This document shows positions 11,831-24,425 of a DNA stretch of 64,000 nt, piece by piece. The stretch lies in assembly GCF_049243985.1 (NCBI RefSeq), contig NC_135372.1, forward strand, positions 60,752,318-60,816,317. Reading direction: 5' to 3'. The translations under genes and the position numbers were made by a program. The notes beneath the pieces are model-generated. The model did no database searches and was not told the DNA's origin. It worked only from the letters and a program-made list of their open reading frames with translations. The stretch comes from Paroedura picta (lineage: Eukaryota > Chordata > Lepidosauria > Squamata > Gekkonidae). Each line of letters opens with the position of its first letter. The first letter of the stretch is position 1.

Positions 11831-12185
11831 CTAGGGTTGCCAGGTCCCATCTGGCAACCACCACTGGATGGGTGAGCCTCGTCACCGGTATTGCATAGGA
11901 AGTGATGTCATCTCACCGTGTCATCTGAGGGATGCTCTGGTATTTGGGCAAAAACACTATGGTAAAACCAGATTATATCACATAATATTTTTCAGAGAAT
12001 TTTTGCCCAAATACCAGAGCATTGCCCAGATGTCACTGGCATGATGATGTCGTTTCCTGTGTGCCACCTCTTTCTTCTTGCAAGACCCCTCCCACTGGCC
12101 AACTGATTGTTAGCTAGGGGGCAGGGCCTGGAGACACGGGACTCCCACCTCCATGAAGGGTATGCATCTGGCAAGCATACTAACA
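11831..12185. mobile_element. MITE of the 'agggttgccagg' family with internal palindrome
   Basis: The element starts near 'tagggttgccaggtcccatc' and ends near 'gcatctggcaagcatac', giving weak terminal inverted repeats. Inside it, 'gatgctctggtatttgggca' (about 11931-11950) is matched in inverse by 'tgcccaaataccagagcatt' (about 12004-12023), and the inverted similarity extends to about 60 bp per arm. The structure resembles a non-autonomous DNA transposon that is common in squamates. No coding capacity. Confidence 0.6.
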
Positions 12186-13139
12186 TCAGAAAAGTTGTTC
12201 CTAAACTTGATGGTCAACTTACAAAAAACTCTACAATACTAGCATCCTTACTCATGGGAGATCCTGATGTTTCATTAGTAAAATGAGTTCCCTGAACTTC
12301 TGCCAAAGAGGAAAAAATGGTTTGTATTTATCTTTATCAGAGAATTATTTTGCACTAGTTTAGTTATCTTCAGCAGCTGGTTTGTGGGTATGATTGTTTC
12401 TACCGGACTAATAAAAATTCAAAATAATCCATCAATCCCCAATTTATTTATTAAAGAAGTTTATTAATATTTTAAAAATACATGTCACATTCCACAATAG
12501 TGTAATGCAGTGAGCAACCTGAAGTGCACCTGAGCATGTGAGGGTTTTACTTGTACCCCACTACCACAACAACTCAATTCCCATTTCTGTAACCTGTGCA
12601 CCTCAAATTTCCAGTAGAAGTACTGGAGTCAATTGAATACAATACAAGCTGACCCCATCCCATGAATTCCAGTGTAACTGCGACAGTGTGGGTAGGAACC
12701 TAGATAAGAAGGGAGAGATGTTTCAAAGGTAGATTATAGAAGGAAATTACAAATAGGTGGTCCACTACAGCAGGGAGTAAGCGGTAGAAAGGGATCCAAA
12801 TGGCTGTGTGTGTGTGCTGTGTAATTCTTTACAATATCTGTCACCATTTTTCTGAATTCATTATGTCATTTATAGTCTAGTGGTTTACACAGAGTGAGTC
12901 AATACAATGGACAGGATGGGGCATTCAATAAATAATACAATAGGATTCGGGTTGTAGAACCAGTCAGAAATCTGAAAATAGAACTGAAATAAAGCATAAG
13001 ACTTAACATGACACATGATACAAAAATTGTATAGCATGATCTTAGTTTCAGTAGGCTAAACACAGTGGTATAGACCACAGTCCCTAATAATGTGTCTAAG
13101 TAACTTTGTGAATCATTTAGTACAGTGTAATTCTATTGC

Positions 13140-13430
13140 CTGTGTAATTCAGTTTGCATAATTTGCAGAAAGTCTGGAGAGTGGGCACCTTCATGATTTC
13201 CTCAGTCAGACCATTCCATAAGTTAGGGGCCACAACAGAGAAGGCATAGAAATGGGTACCTGCAGAAAACCTTCCTCAGAGGAGCAAAGCTGTTGTGGTA
13301 ATCCATAGGAGGAGAGACAGTCTCATGAATGTGAGGGTCCAAGTCATGAAGGGCATTGTATGTAATAACCAACATCTTAAATTGAGCTTGATAACTGATG
13401 AGCAGTCAGAGGAGTAACTGTAGAATGGAA
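13140..13430. repeat. Probable interspersed repeat (LINE-like UTR)
   Basis: The segment around 'cagaccattccataagttag' and 'catgaagggcattgtatgta' resembles a sequence I know as repetitive in reptiles, possibly an antisense LINE 3' region. No second copy is visible in this window, so the call rests on memory rather than internal evidence. Confidence 0.35.
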
Positions 13431-14036
13431 ATAATATGCCTGCTTTATCTAGCTCAAGGTAGTTTCACAAAAGATACCTAATAATCAGCAGCAACATAAA
13501 ACCTCAATGCCTAAAAAATCATAAGACTCCCATATCCTCAGTTTTATAGCTACCTTCCAAAACCACTGTTGAAACATCACACCAAATAACTCAAACCTTA
13601 TTTGAAAGGAGAGCCATGAAGTTTTCTCTCCTCAGTTCTTCCAAAAGTCCCCTCTACAACAGTAGTGTCAAAATCAAGAAAGCACAGATCAATCAAATAA
13701 GGATCCTATTCTCCTAGATTTGTGAGTGGAAATGATGAGCAAACAGGACAGTTAACTTAATAGAAACTGACACAGAGGCTCATAAAGGAAGAGACGGCCC
13801 CTCAGACATGAATTAGGAACCCAAAGGTTGAGCTGCAAAAATATTTTTTTAATTGCAACTATTTATTATAGACAGGAGGAAATATGTAGGCTTTAGTCCC
13901 CAATGCACATAAGGGAACACATGGATGCAAAAACATATTTCATTTTAATTCTGGAACAGAAGTTCCTCCTGCTCTTCCCAATTCTTCACAGTGCATCCCA
14001 AAGAACTGTTCAGAAAACTACCTGCCAGGGACTTTT

Positions 14037-14258
14037 AAGTATAGTTACCAACCCAAGATTGAGAAATCCTTGGAAATTTGGGGGCAGAGCCTGAGGAGTG
14101 CGGTGAGGAGAAGGAGCTCAGCAGGGTATAATGTCACACAGTCCACACTCCAAAGCAGCCATTTTCTTCAGGGGAACAGATCTCTGTATCCTGGAGATCA
14201 GTTGTAATTTTGGGAGACAATCAGGCTTCATCTGGAGGTTGGGAACCTTCCTTTGAAA
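14037..14258. mobile_element. MITE of the 'ggttgccaacc' family
   Basis: The termini are 'agttaccaacccaagattga' on the left and 'ctggaggttgggaacctt' on the right. The interior has the family's recognisable blocks: 'gagcctgagga', 'cagcagggtataatg', 'cagccattttcttcagggga', 'ctggagatcagttgtaattt'. Relatives occur at 24.9-25.24, 32.7, 48.4-48.65 and 49.9-50.0 kb. About 220 bp, non-coding. Confidence 0.65.
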
Positions 14259-16497
14259 GAATTCAGGTTAAAAATCAAATGAGTCAATGACATTTTATAT
14301 TTGTACATTTTATCTTTCTTTTTTAAGCTTTTGGGTGGGCAATACTGAATAACGGAAGTTTTTCTTTTTATGGCACAGACATTTCCCTGCTGCTTCCATG
14401 AACTTCCATTAATTTACAAAAAAAAGCATCTGCACCACACTGAAAAGACAGAAGCAGCAGAAAATCGAATGTTCCCTGAACAAATTAAGTGGAATTAATA
14501 TGATGAGCTCTAGACAGAACAGGCTTGTGGGGTGGGCACGAATGAAATAAGGCAAAACCCTGAATCTGCAATAACCTGCTGGATTTCTGTGTAGCCTTCT
14601 AATGGTAGAAATAAAAAAGGCAGTATGGACAGCTAGAAAGTATTACAGTTTTTGTCCCAAGAGGTGAAAGTATATGCCAGACATCAGGAACTCCAGATGG
14701 CCTGCATTGCAGGATATGAGGGAAATTAATTAATCGGCTTCATCATTCACAATCTAGATTTCTATTCATCTGAGACTACAGGAAGTTGTTAAATGTCAAT
14801 TCCTCAAAAGAGGCCAGAATTATTCTGGGAAGGACATCAAAATTCAGAGAAAATACCATAACAGAATTTAAGAAGAGGAAAAAATGGGTATCTTCCCAAA
14901 TTCATCTGCTGTTTAAAGATTAGCAACTCTTCTAAATGCATTTTCTTGTCTTTCGCGAAAGGGCTAATGCACTTCCAAGTGCTTCTTAATGATTTCCTGA
15001 ACCATCACCTATTCAGGGCTGCTGGCCCAAGGCCTGAAATGACTTCAAGGTGGCAACCTGGGAAGTGATCCTCCTGACTCACTAAAGTAAGTGGAAAGTT
15101 TTGGTCTTGAGGTGGATTGAGAGTGTCATCAAACACTATCCTAAAAGCAAGTCAGATACAATATGGAAGGAGTGAGGCCTAGTTCCTGCAAACAGCATCT
15201 GAGATGCTAAATTTGTATCCAGAGTTTATCGCTCAACTTGCAGGTGGAGGCTCACTTTAGAAAATGTTCATGTATGGCAAAAATCTTAGGGCCAAACTAC
15301 CTCTGATGTAGGAATTCTGCAATCTTATCAGTTTAAAACTATATAATCTGAGTCAGTGTAAAAGACTGACTATGAACATGGTGAACTAAATAAAATTATG
15401 TTATTTGGGCCTGAAAATAAAGATATAAATACATATTATCCTACCTTCTTTCAAGGATTTTTGAACCCTAAGCACAATTTCTCCCTTCTCATGTTGATTT
15501 CACAACAGCCCCTATGAGGTATGACAAGCCAAGAGTTTACCCAACAAGCTCCCATGGCAGAGTGGAATTTTTTTATTTTGGTTACCCAAATTGTACTCCA
15601 CAACTCTGTCTCTCAGTAGCTACGGAGAGCCTGATATAGGGACAGGGGTACATGAAGGTATGCTTTCCACAGGCTTTTTTTCCTAATTGAAAAATCTTCC
15701 CTCTCCCGATTGCTTTAATGGGAAAAGACAGGCACAATACGGATATCAACATTTTCCCTCTGCTGCAGCTTGAAGCAGAACCAGGGGAGGGTGGGGTGTA
15801 CAACGCTGCAGGAAAAATCCGCCTTGCAGCACCATGTATTTGTATTAGGCTACCCTCCAACTTTTTTCAGGAGCGACTGGGATTTTCAAGTATGGAACTT
15901 CAGTGCTGCATGTGATTTGGCCTTTACACTCAGGGCTTTTCTGCATGCTGGATTGACTTCTGCTTCTCTTGGAAGTCAATCCACAAACAGTGGAATTAGT
16001 TTGGGCATGATTCTTCTGCACACCTGCCCTTCCTGTGCTTTTTCACAGTTGTGGAGTCTGTTTATTTTCTTCCACATGTGGCTTAATTACTATTATCAAG
16101 GAAATGTGCTGTCATCATTAACGTCATAATCATCAAAGTCAAAGCACACATACCCTTAAGAAATGGCTCTAAAATATCACCATATCAATACATAGTTATC
16201 ATAGTTTAAGCAGGTTCTCTGAATTTCCATCTTTCATTTTTTTAAAGTAAGTCTCTATTTCTCTCACTTGTGGAGATATGCCTTTTGCTTTATATCTTCA
16301 CAAGGGAAGACACTAGAGACTTACTTAAAAAAATTAAAGCTGAAAATTCAACTTGATTAACTATCATTACAATACTATATTGAGATAGAACTTTAGGGTC
16401 TAAAAATAAAAACAGAAACAGCTTTTGTAGGGAGGAAATGGTTTAATGATGGCAACAGCCCAATCATTGAAAAGTGGCTGGACATAGTTAGGATAAG

Positions 16498-16690
16498 GTG
16501 ACCAGATTTTAACATTGGTAAATCAGGACACCATTGATCCGGGGGGGGGGGGGTCTTGATTAAAAATTTGGTCTATATGGAACAACAAAAAGTTTCATAA
16601 AACACATAGAATGCAAAAATAGTATTGTAATATATATATTTTTAATTTCAACATAAGTACAATTTGCCAGGTACCCCCAGATGTCCCTCC
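16498..16690. repeat. Dispersed repeat 'aaggtgaccagattttaaca', copy 1
   Basis: This shares over 100 bases of close similarity with 24133-24285: both contain 'ggtgaccagattttaacatt', a run of about 10-13 G, 'tcttgattaaaaatttggtc' and 'gcaaaaatagtattgtaata'. The family is not assigned. The G run is at the same internal position in both copies, so it belongs to the element. Confidence 0.65.
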
Positions 16691-17692
16691 AAAAGTCGGA
16701 GGAGTGGGTGGTACAAAGAAAGAAATACTGTTTGTTTGTTTACAGCCATCCCCTGAGGCTCAGGACAGTTTTGCACCTTATGCACAGGAAAAAGCTGGCT
16801 CAGAATTGCCTTCTAGAAAAAGTAGTTCTACACAATCTGAAAACCCTGGTGGGGGGGGGGGTTAAAAAACAAAGCAAAAACCAGAGGCACAAACATGTAT
16901 GTGGAAATTGGGGGATAAACTGAAACAGTATAGGGCCAGAACTGAACAGGAAAACCCCATGTGGAAAAGCTCTTAGAAACCTAGCTTTACAGGTCAAAGA
17001 ACAGCATATTTCTTCAGGATTTTTACATGTGAAGAATATTTTTTGTAAGGAAGAATATAGGACAAAGTTTCATGTTCAGAGCTTTCTTTTATCTCCCTTC
17101 TTTTATTCCACTTCTCACAGGACACAGCCTTGTCACATCCAACTCTATTCCTCCAGAAATACTCCAGCCAGTATGTGTATAAAGATGCTCAAAATCAAAA
17201 AGGGACTTTTCAGCAGGGAAAAAATCATACCACTGACAGTATCCTATTAGATCTTCATGGTAGATCTGCTGGCTTTTGGCAATACAGAGGCAGTTCCCTC
17301 TGCAGTCTTAAACACACTGCATGTGTTAATGTTTAATTTACAGTGTCATTTGGAAAGAGTCACTAAAAGCAGCACTTGGGGTAGGTTCCCATATTAATCT
17401 CGAAGAACATTCATCTTCATTAAAGAATGGGAGAGCTTCCATTCTTAATTTATGGAGCTGACCTGCAATAAACCTGGTGCCTGTTAGCGGAGGATTTAAA
17501 AGTCCCAAATGCATTTACATTGCTTCAATTCAACTGCACAGTAGCTGACAGCCCAGCAGGAATCACATAAATCTTCGTATTGTAATGTGTGTTCCTCTGA
17601 GCAGCTTTGGGTATAATATTTGACTTTTACATTTGACCTAAACTATATGAGGCTAAATTTAATGGGGGTGGGGATGAAACTATGGACATGGG

Positions 17693-19260
17693 GTACAATC
17701 CTGACATGCTCATAAGTTAACATATTACTATGGTTATGTGGAATAAAATGACCATTGGATAACGTACCATGATATGGTCCTTCTCCTTGAGGCCAGGAGG
17801 ATGTCTTGGTGGGTGTTTCCCACCACTTTAACTGGGAGGCAGGACTAAAATTCTTTTAACTTCATGTCCTGCGTGGTGGGTGGCACCCTGCTCCAGTCTG
17901 GATATCAAGCCTCTCACCAATAACAAAAACTTGAAAAACATTAACACTATCTGCCTACTGACTAAGAGTCTCTCCCCATTTAAAAACGTAACTGAATTTG
18001 GAACTCAGATGAACGCAGAAAATATTATGCTGTACGTGATACGACTAGAGAGACAGAGGAGGGACGAGACATCCTCCTGGCCTAGAGAAGGACCATATCA
18101 TGGTAAGTTATCCAGTGGTCATTCTCCCTTGAGCTCTAGTAGGACATCTCAGTGGGACATAACAGAGCACACACACCCTCACACACAAATAAGGGAGGGA
18201 ACTCTTCCAGTTGTCCAGAACCACGTGCTGCAAGATGCACCTACCAAAGGCTGTTTCATTGTGTCCAATGTATGTAACTTATATAGTGTCTTATAAAGGT
18301 AGAAATGTTGGACCAGGTTGCTGCTCTGCAAATCTGAACTGCTGAGACCCTCTTGGACATTGCTGTGTTAGTGGGCGAGTGCCTTATGGAGTGGGCCGTT
18401 ATCCCTTCTAGTCATCCAGTGTACTGAATTAGGACAAAAATTAGGTAAAATTATTTCCTTAGATGGAATTGAGAGTCCACCTTGGGTTTAACGGTGGGGT
18501 CTGTTCATAGGATCCTTGTGGAATTCATAAAGTTCTTTTTTAATGGAGAGGGCCCCAAACTCTGCCTGCTTGTAAAAACTCCAATATGTTTGCTATGAAG
18601 GGTTTAAGGAAATCTACTTTTTTTCTTTTGGCCCATCAGATAAAAATTTTCCATGAACAATAATAAGTCCTGTTTGTAGAACTTCTACTAGCTGCCAAGA
18701 TGGTGTCTGTAACATTTTCAGAATAAGCTAATTGTTTCAGCTGTTTCCTCTCAACTTCCATTCTTTCAGAGACCAGCATTCCAGTTCAGGATGGAATACT
18801 GGATCCTGTTGGAGAAGGTTCTTACATAATGGCAGTGAGAGAGGAGGGGCGATCAATAGTCTGATCAGCTCTGAGTACCAGGGCCTTCTTGGCAAATTTG
18901 GAGCTATTAAGATGATCTTGTTTTCTAGGGACCTTATCCTTCATAGAAACCTTGGGAGGAGGGGGGGGAGGTATACATTATCCCCTCTGGCTATGCAGCT
19001 GTAAGAGTGACCGTGATCTCCACCTTGGGTGGAAAAACCTGGTGCAGAACCTGTGAGTCTGTGCATTTTTGCTGGTGGCAAAAAAGTCCATCACTAGAGT
19101 GCCCATGTGTCTGGAAATTGACTGGAATATTTCTCTTTTTAACATCCACTCTGAGTTCATTACCCACTGTCTGCTTAGAAAGTCCATATCCAATGGTCAA
19201 TCCTGACATGCTCAGAAGTTAACGTATGACTATAGTTACGTGGAATAAAATCACATTGTT
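17693..19260. repeat. Repeat cluster: one direct and one inverted repeat pair
   Basis: A 60-bp segment beginning 'caatcctgacatgctcataa' at about 17697 recurs in the same orientation at about 19197, 1.5 kb away. Separately, a segment at about 17748-17800 ('ggataacgtaccatgatatg' and onward) is matched in inverse orientation at about 18066-18125 ('ccatatcatggtaagttatc'). The interior (18.1-19.1 kb) looks repetitive but I cannot name the family. An ancient retroelement or clustered copies of one DNA element are both possible. It looks old and broken. Confidence 0.45.
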
Positions 19261-19282
19261 TTCAGTGAGACTTAATACAAGG

Positions 19283-19375
19283 TCCAACAAAATCTGAGTC
19301 CAATGGCACCTTTAAGACCAACAAAGCTTTATTCAAGGCGTGAGGTTTTGTGTGCATGCACACGTCCTCATTCCA
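19283..19375. repeat. Dispersed repeat related to the one at 4.7 kb
   Basis: It contains 'gagtccaatggcacctttaa' followed by 'gaccaacaaagctttattca'. The first part is shared with 4.7 kb. Family not assigned. Confidence 0.5.
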
Positions 19376-19862
19376 GGTAGGTATGTCTAGGATTATAGGA
19401 CTGGACTGTATACTCCATGCAGAGGAAAACTGATACAGCATACAGATTTTGCAGAAACCTAGCCCCCCTCCCCCCACTCCTGCCCCCCAGGTCTCCTACA
19501 ATTAGCATAACTCCAGATCCTCTGTACAATTTGTTCACTGATTTAACACTTTAATGTTAGGTTATGGATAGGAAACATGCTATTTTGCAATCTCTCACAG
19601 AAAATTCCCATGACTGCATTAAATCTCCAACAAAAAGAAGTCCCATGACTTAATCAACAGTGACATACTGAGGTTCATATTAAAATATTTTTTATCTGAG
19701 GCACTTGCAGAATCTGTAGGCAGAACATGGTCAGAGGCTGGTAATATCGATCTTTTGTTTTGCATGCGAAGTATTTGTTTGTTTGTGTGTGTGGAGGGGG
19801 AGGGGATTGGTTTCCTGATGAAGCGGGCAGTTCATATCCAGGCTGGCTTCTGCAGATTCCAG

Positions 19863-19917
19863 TGTGAGATAGCAGTTAGAGGGACAGATTAGAATCTGGG
19901 AGACCCAGGCAGGGATA
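19863..19917 (+). mobile_element. 5' fragment of a tRNA-derived SINE
   Basis: The text 'gtgtgagatagcagttagag' then 'attagaatctgggagaccca' matches the tRNA-like head of the SINE seen at 51335-51868 in this window. It is interrupted by the SINE at 19918-20206; the part beyond that is not recognisable. Confidence 0.5.
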
Positions 19918-20206
19918 AAGGTAAAGGTAAAGGTATCCCCTGTGCAAGCACCGAATCATGTCTGACCCTTGGGGTGACGCCCTCTAGCGTTTTCATGGCA
20001 GACTCAATACGGGGTGGTTTGCCAGTGCCTTCCCCAGTCATTTCCGTTTACCTCCCAGCAAGCTGGGTACTCATTTTACCTCCCTCGGAAGGATGGAAGG
20101 CTGAGTCAACCTTGAGCCGGCTGCTGGGATCGAACTCCCAACCTCATGGGCAGACAGATTCAGACAGCATGTCGCTGCCTTACCACTCTGCGCCACAAGA
20201 GGCTCT
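19918..20206 (-). mobile_element. tRNA-derived SINE, complete, with 12-bp target duplication
   Basis: On the minus strand the element starts 'gagagcctcttgtggcgcag', reads through a tRNA-like head with pol III A box (gtggcgcagagtggtaaggc) and B box (gggagttcgatcccagcagc), then a body, and ends in an (ACCTTT)n tail at 19918-19940. It is flanked by caggcagggata at 19906-19917 and 20207-20218, an exact 12-bp duplication. It inserted into an older SINE fragment at about 19863-19917. The 3' part, 'tcggtgcttgcacagg'-like, suggests mobilisation by a BovB-type LINE. Its truncated tail recurs at about 25670-25697. Confidence 0.85.
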
Positions 20207-21631
20207 CAGGCAGGGATAGACTAGGCCAAAAAAGCCCTGGACATGAGCAGCCTGCCCTTGTCATGACCCCATGATGGAGGAAGGAAGACCTGGCAATGCA
20301 GAGCAGCTTGTGCCTTTCCCCAGAAGACCACAATATTAGATTACAAAAATAGCTGCCTGATATTTAAGAATGCTTTTATTTCACAGGATTTCCCCCCCCC
20401 CCGTGTTTTAGAAATGTCATTTTTATTTAACATTCAGGTCTACAGCATGACCTACATCAATATGAAAAATAAGCTTGTAGTTCAAGGATTGTAATAAGCA
20501 AGGCACAGAGGACAAAGGGAAGCAAATCAGCCAATAACCAAGGCAATCCTGGGAGTAAACGGGTGACCAGCTGAGGGAGGTCAGCGTATGTGTATGCATG
20601 AGTGGCTAGAGGAGGACTCTAACTGAAGACAACATGGATAAGACTGAGGTGACTCATCTGCTGAGAAGATCCAGACCAAGTATAAGAGGACAAGCAGAAT
20701 GATCTGATGGCATGAGAAGACAGACCCTGGTGTCTTTCCTGGGCCAAGTTCAAACGCAGACAGCAGAGTAAAGGACATGACCAGGCCTGGTTCACAAAGG
20801 AAGAATTCAAAATGAGGCACATGCTGAACACTCTACTGGGCAAAACCTGTAGGGGTGGGATATCAGCAATCAATATTTATTGTTGTATCAGTTTCTTCCT
20901 TTTTCTATCCTTTTTTGCAACTATCCCTTTTGTCTTCCGCCTGTCATAGCAAATATTTCCCCACATAAATATTAGCTGACTCTGTCAACTGTGTGGGTTA
21001 CTTCTTCTTCTGCCAGTATTTGGGATTCCCAGATGGCTTAAACAGGATGTTTTGACAATTACATTTGTGAACTTTGTGTCACTCTGAACGTCAGGGATCT
21101 TGTCAGATAGCCTATCGCTCCTGAAAACTTACACTGCTGACTTGACTCAAAGAACCCCATATGCAGAAAAGTTGGGGGGGGGGTGCAGGCTGGAAAGATG
21201 GCTGGGGAGAAAAGTATACACTCCTATCCACATATCTCCTCTGCTTCAGCGGCTACTTGAGGTTTTAAAAATCCATGGGAAAGATACATGCCTGTGACTC
21301 ATGTCCCAGCTGGCCCTGAGGAAGCAGTTCATGAGATGAGGTATCAAGGTCCCAATACCAGCACAAAGCAAACCTAACCTCAAATCAGCTTCTGGCACAG
21401 TAGCAACAAGCTATATTGCTGCATAAGAGCTGTTCCCTAGTCTTTGATGGGGATTTTTTCAGAGCTGGAACAATGCATTACTAAGAACAGAGAAGGAAAT
21501 GGACATTCCGCATCAGTAACAATAGCAAAATTCTTCATTATTGTCCCTTGGTAGTAAATGATTTCAAAGAGAAACAGCCAGACTCAGATGTTTCGATTCC
21601 ACTTACAGTGGCCATAGCTCCAGCACCTCAC

Positions 21632-21712
21632 TATTTATTTATTTTTATTTATTCATTATATTTATATCCCGCCACTCCCGCAAGGGCTCTTGGTGGCTTA
21701 CAATAAAAACCC
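21632..21712 (-). mobile_element. L2-like LINE 3' tail, antisense
   Basis: A TTTATT-rich stretch followed by 'tttatatcccgccactcccg' and 'gcaagggctcttggtggctt' is the reverse complement of the recurrent 'gccac...gcggga-tataaat-(AAAT)n' LINE 3' end. Only the tail is present. Confidence 0.6.
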
Positions 21713-23017
21713 CATGCACTGTGGGAGTTTGATTCAGGACCCCGAAAAATACTTTTTGTCAGCACCAACCTACCAGAATTATCCTTCTGAAATTATTCCT
21801 TTTGTCAAACGTGTCGCTGGCTCTCACCTCATTGGAATGTTGGATTCCTTCTGTAGCAGAAATCAATAATACTTCTGCTAATAGGATTGGAAGATTGTTG
21901 GGTTCTTGGGTGGGGAGATGGATGCAGGCCAGAATGAAATGCCCTTTGTAAACTTTTTCTGTCTAGAACCGGAGAGGAAATGCTAATGAATAGATCGCCT
22001 CTTAGAAGTTCTTATACTTTCTGCCAACTATTCCTATCTTTGGTAAGCTGCCCCTCATTTTGTTGATCATAACTACAAATGTCACAGTTCAAATAATCAA
22101 CATTAAGGGACAAGAAATCTAAACTCTGAAGCCAGACCACTGCTTTTAAGGAACTGGAATGTTTTCAAGAATGTATTAGGTTAATAATGTAAATTAACCA
22201 TTTTTAAACCAACGTCCCAATCTGGCAGTAGGATTCTACGAAACACTGTGAGAAAATCTCCCTTTGTTTTAAAATTCAGTGGCATCACAATTTTTTTAAT
22301 GCTGCTTCTTGGGCTTTCTTTTAATCTGGCAGTAATAAGAAGTTAGTATTGCCAATAAGAATGCTTCCTTTTTACATGAAACCATGTGTACCTTGTACCC
22401 AACAATTACAATGGGAATCCTGTTAAAAGGTCAGAAACAAGCATTTGATGAAGCCCAACTACTAATTTGGTCAGATCATAGGCAGGGCTCAGATGGTGGC
22501 AGGGGGATGGAACACCTGTCTGGACATAACTACACCTTCCATTAATAGCTAGTAAATGAAATGGCCCTTAACTAAGGTTGGTATGGTACTGCTGTTTTAG
22601 GAAGTAAGATAATAGTTTTCCTTATATGTATTGGAAAGATGCCAACTGGCTCTCTTTCATGAATTGGACACTCCAATCAACTATCCCTTTCCTGATTTTA
22701 GGGAGGTGCAATGCCTATATGTGTAGGAATGGGTGGGTGCAATGTATCTAAAAGAAGAATACATTTTAAAGATGCAATTTCATGAATTTCCAATTTTCAG
22801 GTCATTTCATAGTTTTGCACCAATTGTGTAATCAATACAAATCATAAGAGTAGCACGAGGTCTCAACCAATAGAGTCTAATTTCTAAGGCTGGAGACAAT
22901 AGTTTTTAACAATGATGGGAAAGTCATGAGAGTGGATTTGCTTCCCCCACTTTACCACTTGTCCCTTTTCCTTCTGTTCAGCAGGTTTTACATGTTTCTG
23001 AAAAGGTACAACACCTT

Positions 23018-23244
23018 GAGTTGGGAGGGGGAATTGGCTATTAAGTCACAACTGACTTTTGGAAACCCTGGGGAGGGGGTTTCAAGGCAAGAGTCCTTCA
23101 GAGATGGTGTGCCACTGCTTGCTTCTACATCACAATGCTGGATTTCCTTGGTCGTCGCCCATTCATACATTAACCAGGGCTGACTGTGCTTTATTTACAA
23201 GATCGGATGAGATCAGGCTACCCTTGGGGCTAGCCACGTCAGGG
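23018..23244 (-). mobile_element. 5S rRNA-derived SINE
   Basis: Read on the minus strand from about 23244, the first 110 bases follow vertebrate 5S rRNA: 'gcctgatctcatccgatctt', then the equivalents of 'aagctaagcagggtcgggcc' and 'ttagtacttggatgggagac' in degraded form (plus strand 'cgcccattcatacattaacc'). These cover the internal pol III promoter of 5S RNA. A body follows with a BovB-like end (plus strand 'ctattaagtcacaactgact'). A 9-bp repeat, caacacctt, at 23009-23017 and 23245-23253 may be the target duplication. It is an insertion, not a functional 5S gene, since only the first part is 5S-like and it is diverged. Confidence 0.75.
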
Positions 23245-24132
23245 CAACACCTTTTTACCAGGTGAAAATAGGACATTCTATGTGTGATGCTCCTGTCTTC
23301 TGTCTTCCAAACCTTTGAATTTTCCGGGGGGGGGGGGGACCTACTGCTTATCCCCAGACTAAAACTGCTTCCATATAAGGTTTCTTCTCAAAATGGACAG
23401 CAGCATGCTCATGCATTCAAAGGGAATTTCAACACAGCACTGAATTCAATGAGTGTATGACTCAGAGGCCTCCTGGGGCATTCCCCTTGGAGAAGGATCA
23501 AATACCTCCTTCAGTTCAGTAGGCACCGTAGGATGGCTGCAGGCTGAGCATTAGTGTAGATTTCATGATCTTTGGCTACCCCATTCTTGACATTGCTTTC
23601 TGCCATCTTGTTGCTCGCTGCAGGGTCACTCACAAGACCTCAGAGTAGGAAGGCAGTAGGTAACTTGCCTATAGGCTGCTGCTTCTCAGCAGTAAGGCCT
23701 CATTTACAGTCACAAGCCCACACACCACCTTCCTCTCTGGATTTGTAGGAGCCTCCTTTTAAACCTTACCCTTCCCCCTTCAGACACTCCTCTTCCTCTT
23801 CATAACCCCTTTCCAGTCCTTCATAACCTCTCCCAGCTGCTCCTCATCTCCTTTCCTCTGAGCCTGAGGAGAGCCCGCCCTGACAGCCAGCTTTTCTCCA
23901 GGTGCTCCTCTGGAGTATGTGATCCTGCAGCCAGATTCTGGATTCTTTCCAGGTGAGTGCAGGATGAGATCAGGGAGTAGTCTGCACAGGGCTTCTTACC
24001 CACTCCCAGATTGACTTAATCCCTGCAGTCTACACTGAATTTGATTTCCATTTTGATTTGGGGTATTTTAAATTTTCCCTCTGCAACATACATGATTGAT
24101 TCGTGGTGACCCTACCTTTTCCCTGCGATATC

Positions 24133-24285
24133 CTAGAGTAAGGTGACCAGATTTTAACATTGGTAAAGTGGGACACTATTGACTGGGGGGGGGGTCTTGA
24201 TTAAAAATTTGGTCTATGTGGAGCAACAAAAAGTTTAATAGAATAGAATGCAAAAATAGTATTGTAATATATTGTAATATATATA
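24133..24285. repeat. Dispersed repeat 'aaggtgaccagattttaaca', copy 2
   Basis: This is the second copy of the repeat at 16498-16690, in the same orientation and carrying its own internal G run of about 10 (near 24185-24195). Confidence 0.65.
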
Positions 24286-24425
24286 TTATCCTGTTGTCTT
24301 TTTACCGCCATCTTGGGTTTTTATTGGGGTCTTATTGATTTTATGGGTTTTTAGATTTATGTAAACTGCCAAAAGCTGGCATCTCCGGGAGTTATTTATT
24401 TATCTGATAAATAAATAAAATCAAA
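24286..24425 (+). mobile_element. L2-like LINE 3' tail
   Basis: The sequence has 'ttttattggggtcttattga', a short 'gtaaactgccaaaagctggc' block and an (AAAT)n end at about 24396-24420, the pattern of the recurrent LINE 3' ends in this window. Confidence 0.5.

Noticed and set aside
17693-19260. A retrovirus or LTR element defined by the 60-bp direct repeats
   Set aside because: I see no recognisable gag, pol or env domain, primer-binding site or LTR termini, so no such call is made.
20120-20206. A tRNA gene on the minus strand
   Set aside because: A and B boxes are present, but they form the head of a complete SINE with a BovB-like end and target duplications.
23140-23244. A functional 5S rRNA gene
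   Set aside because: The similarity is diverged and passes into a SINE body, and the probable target duplications mark it as an insertion.
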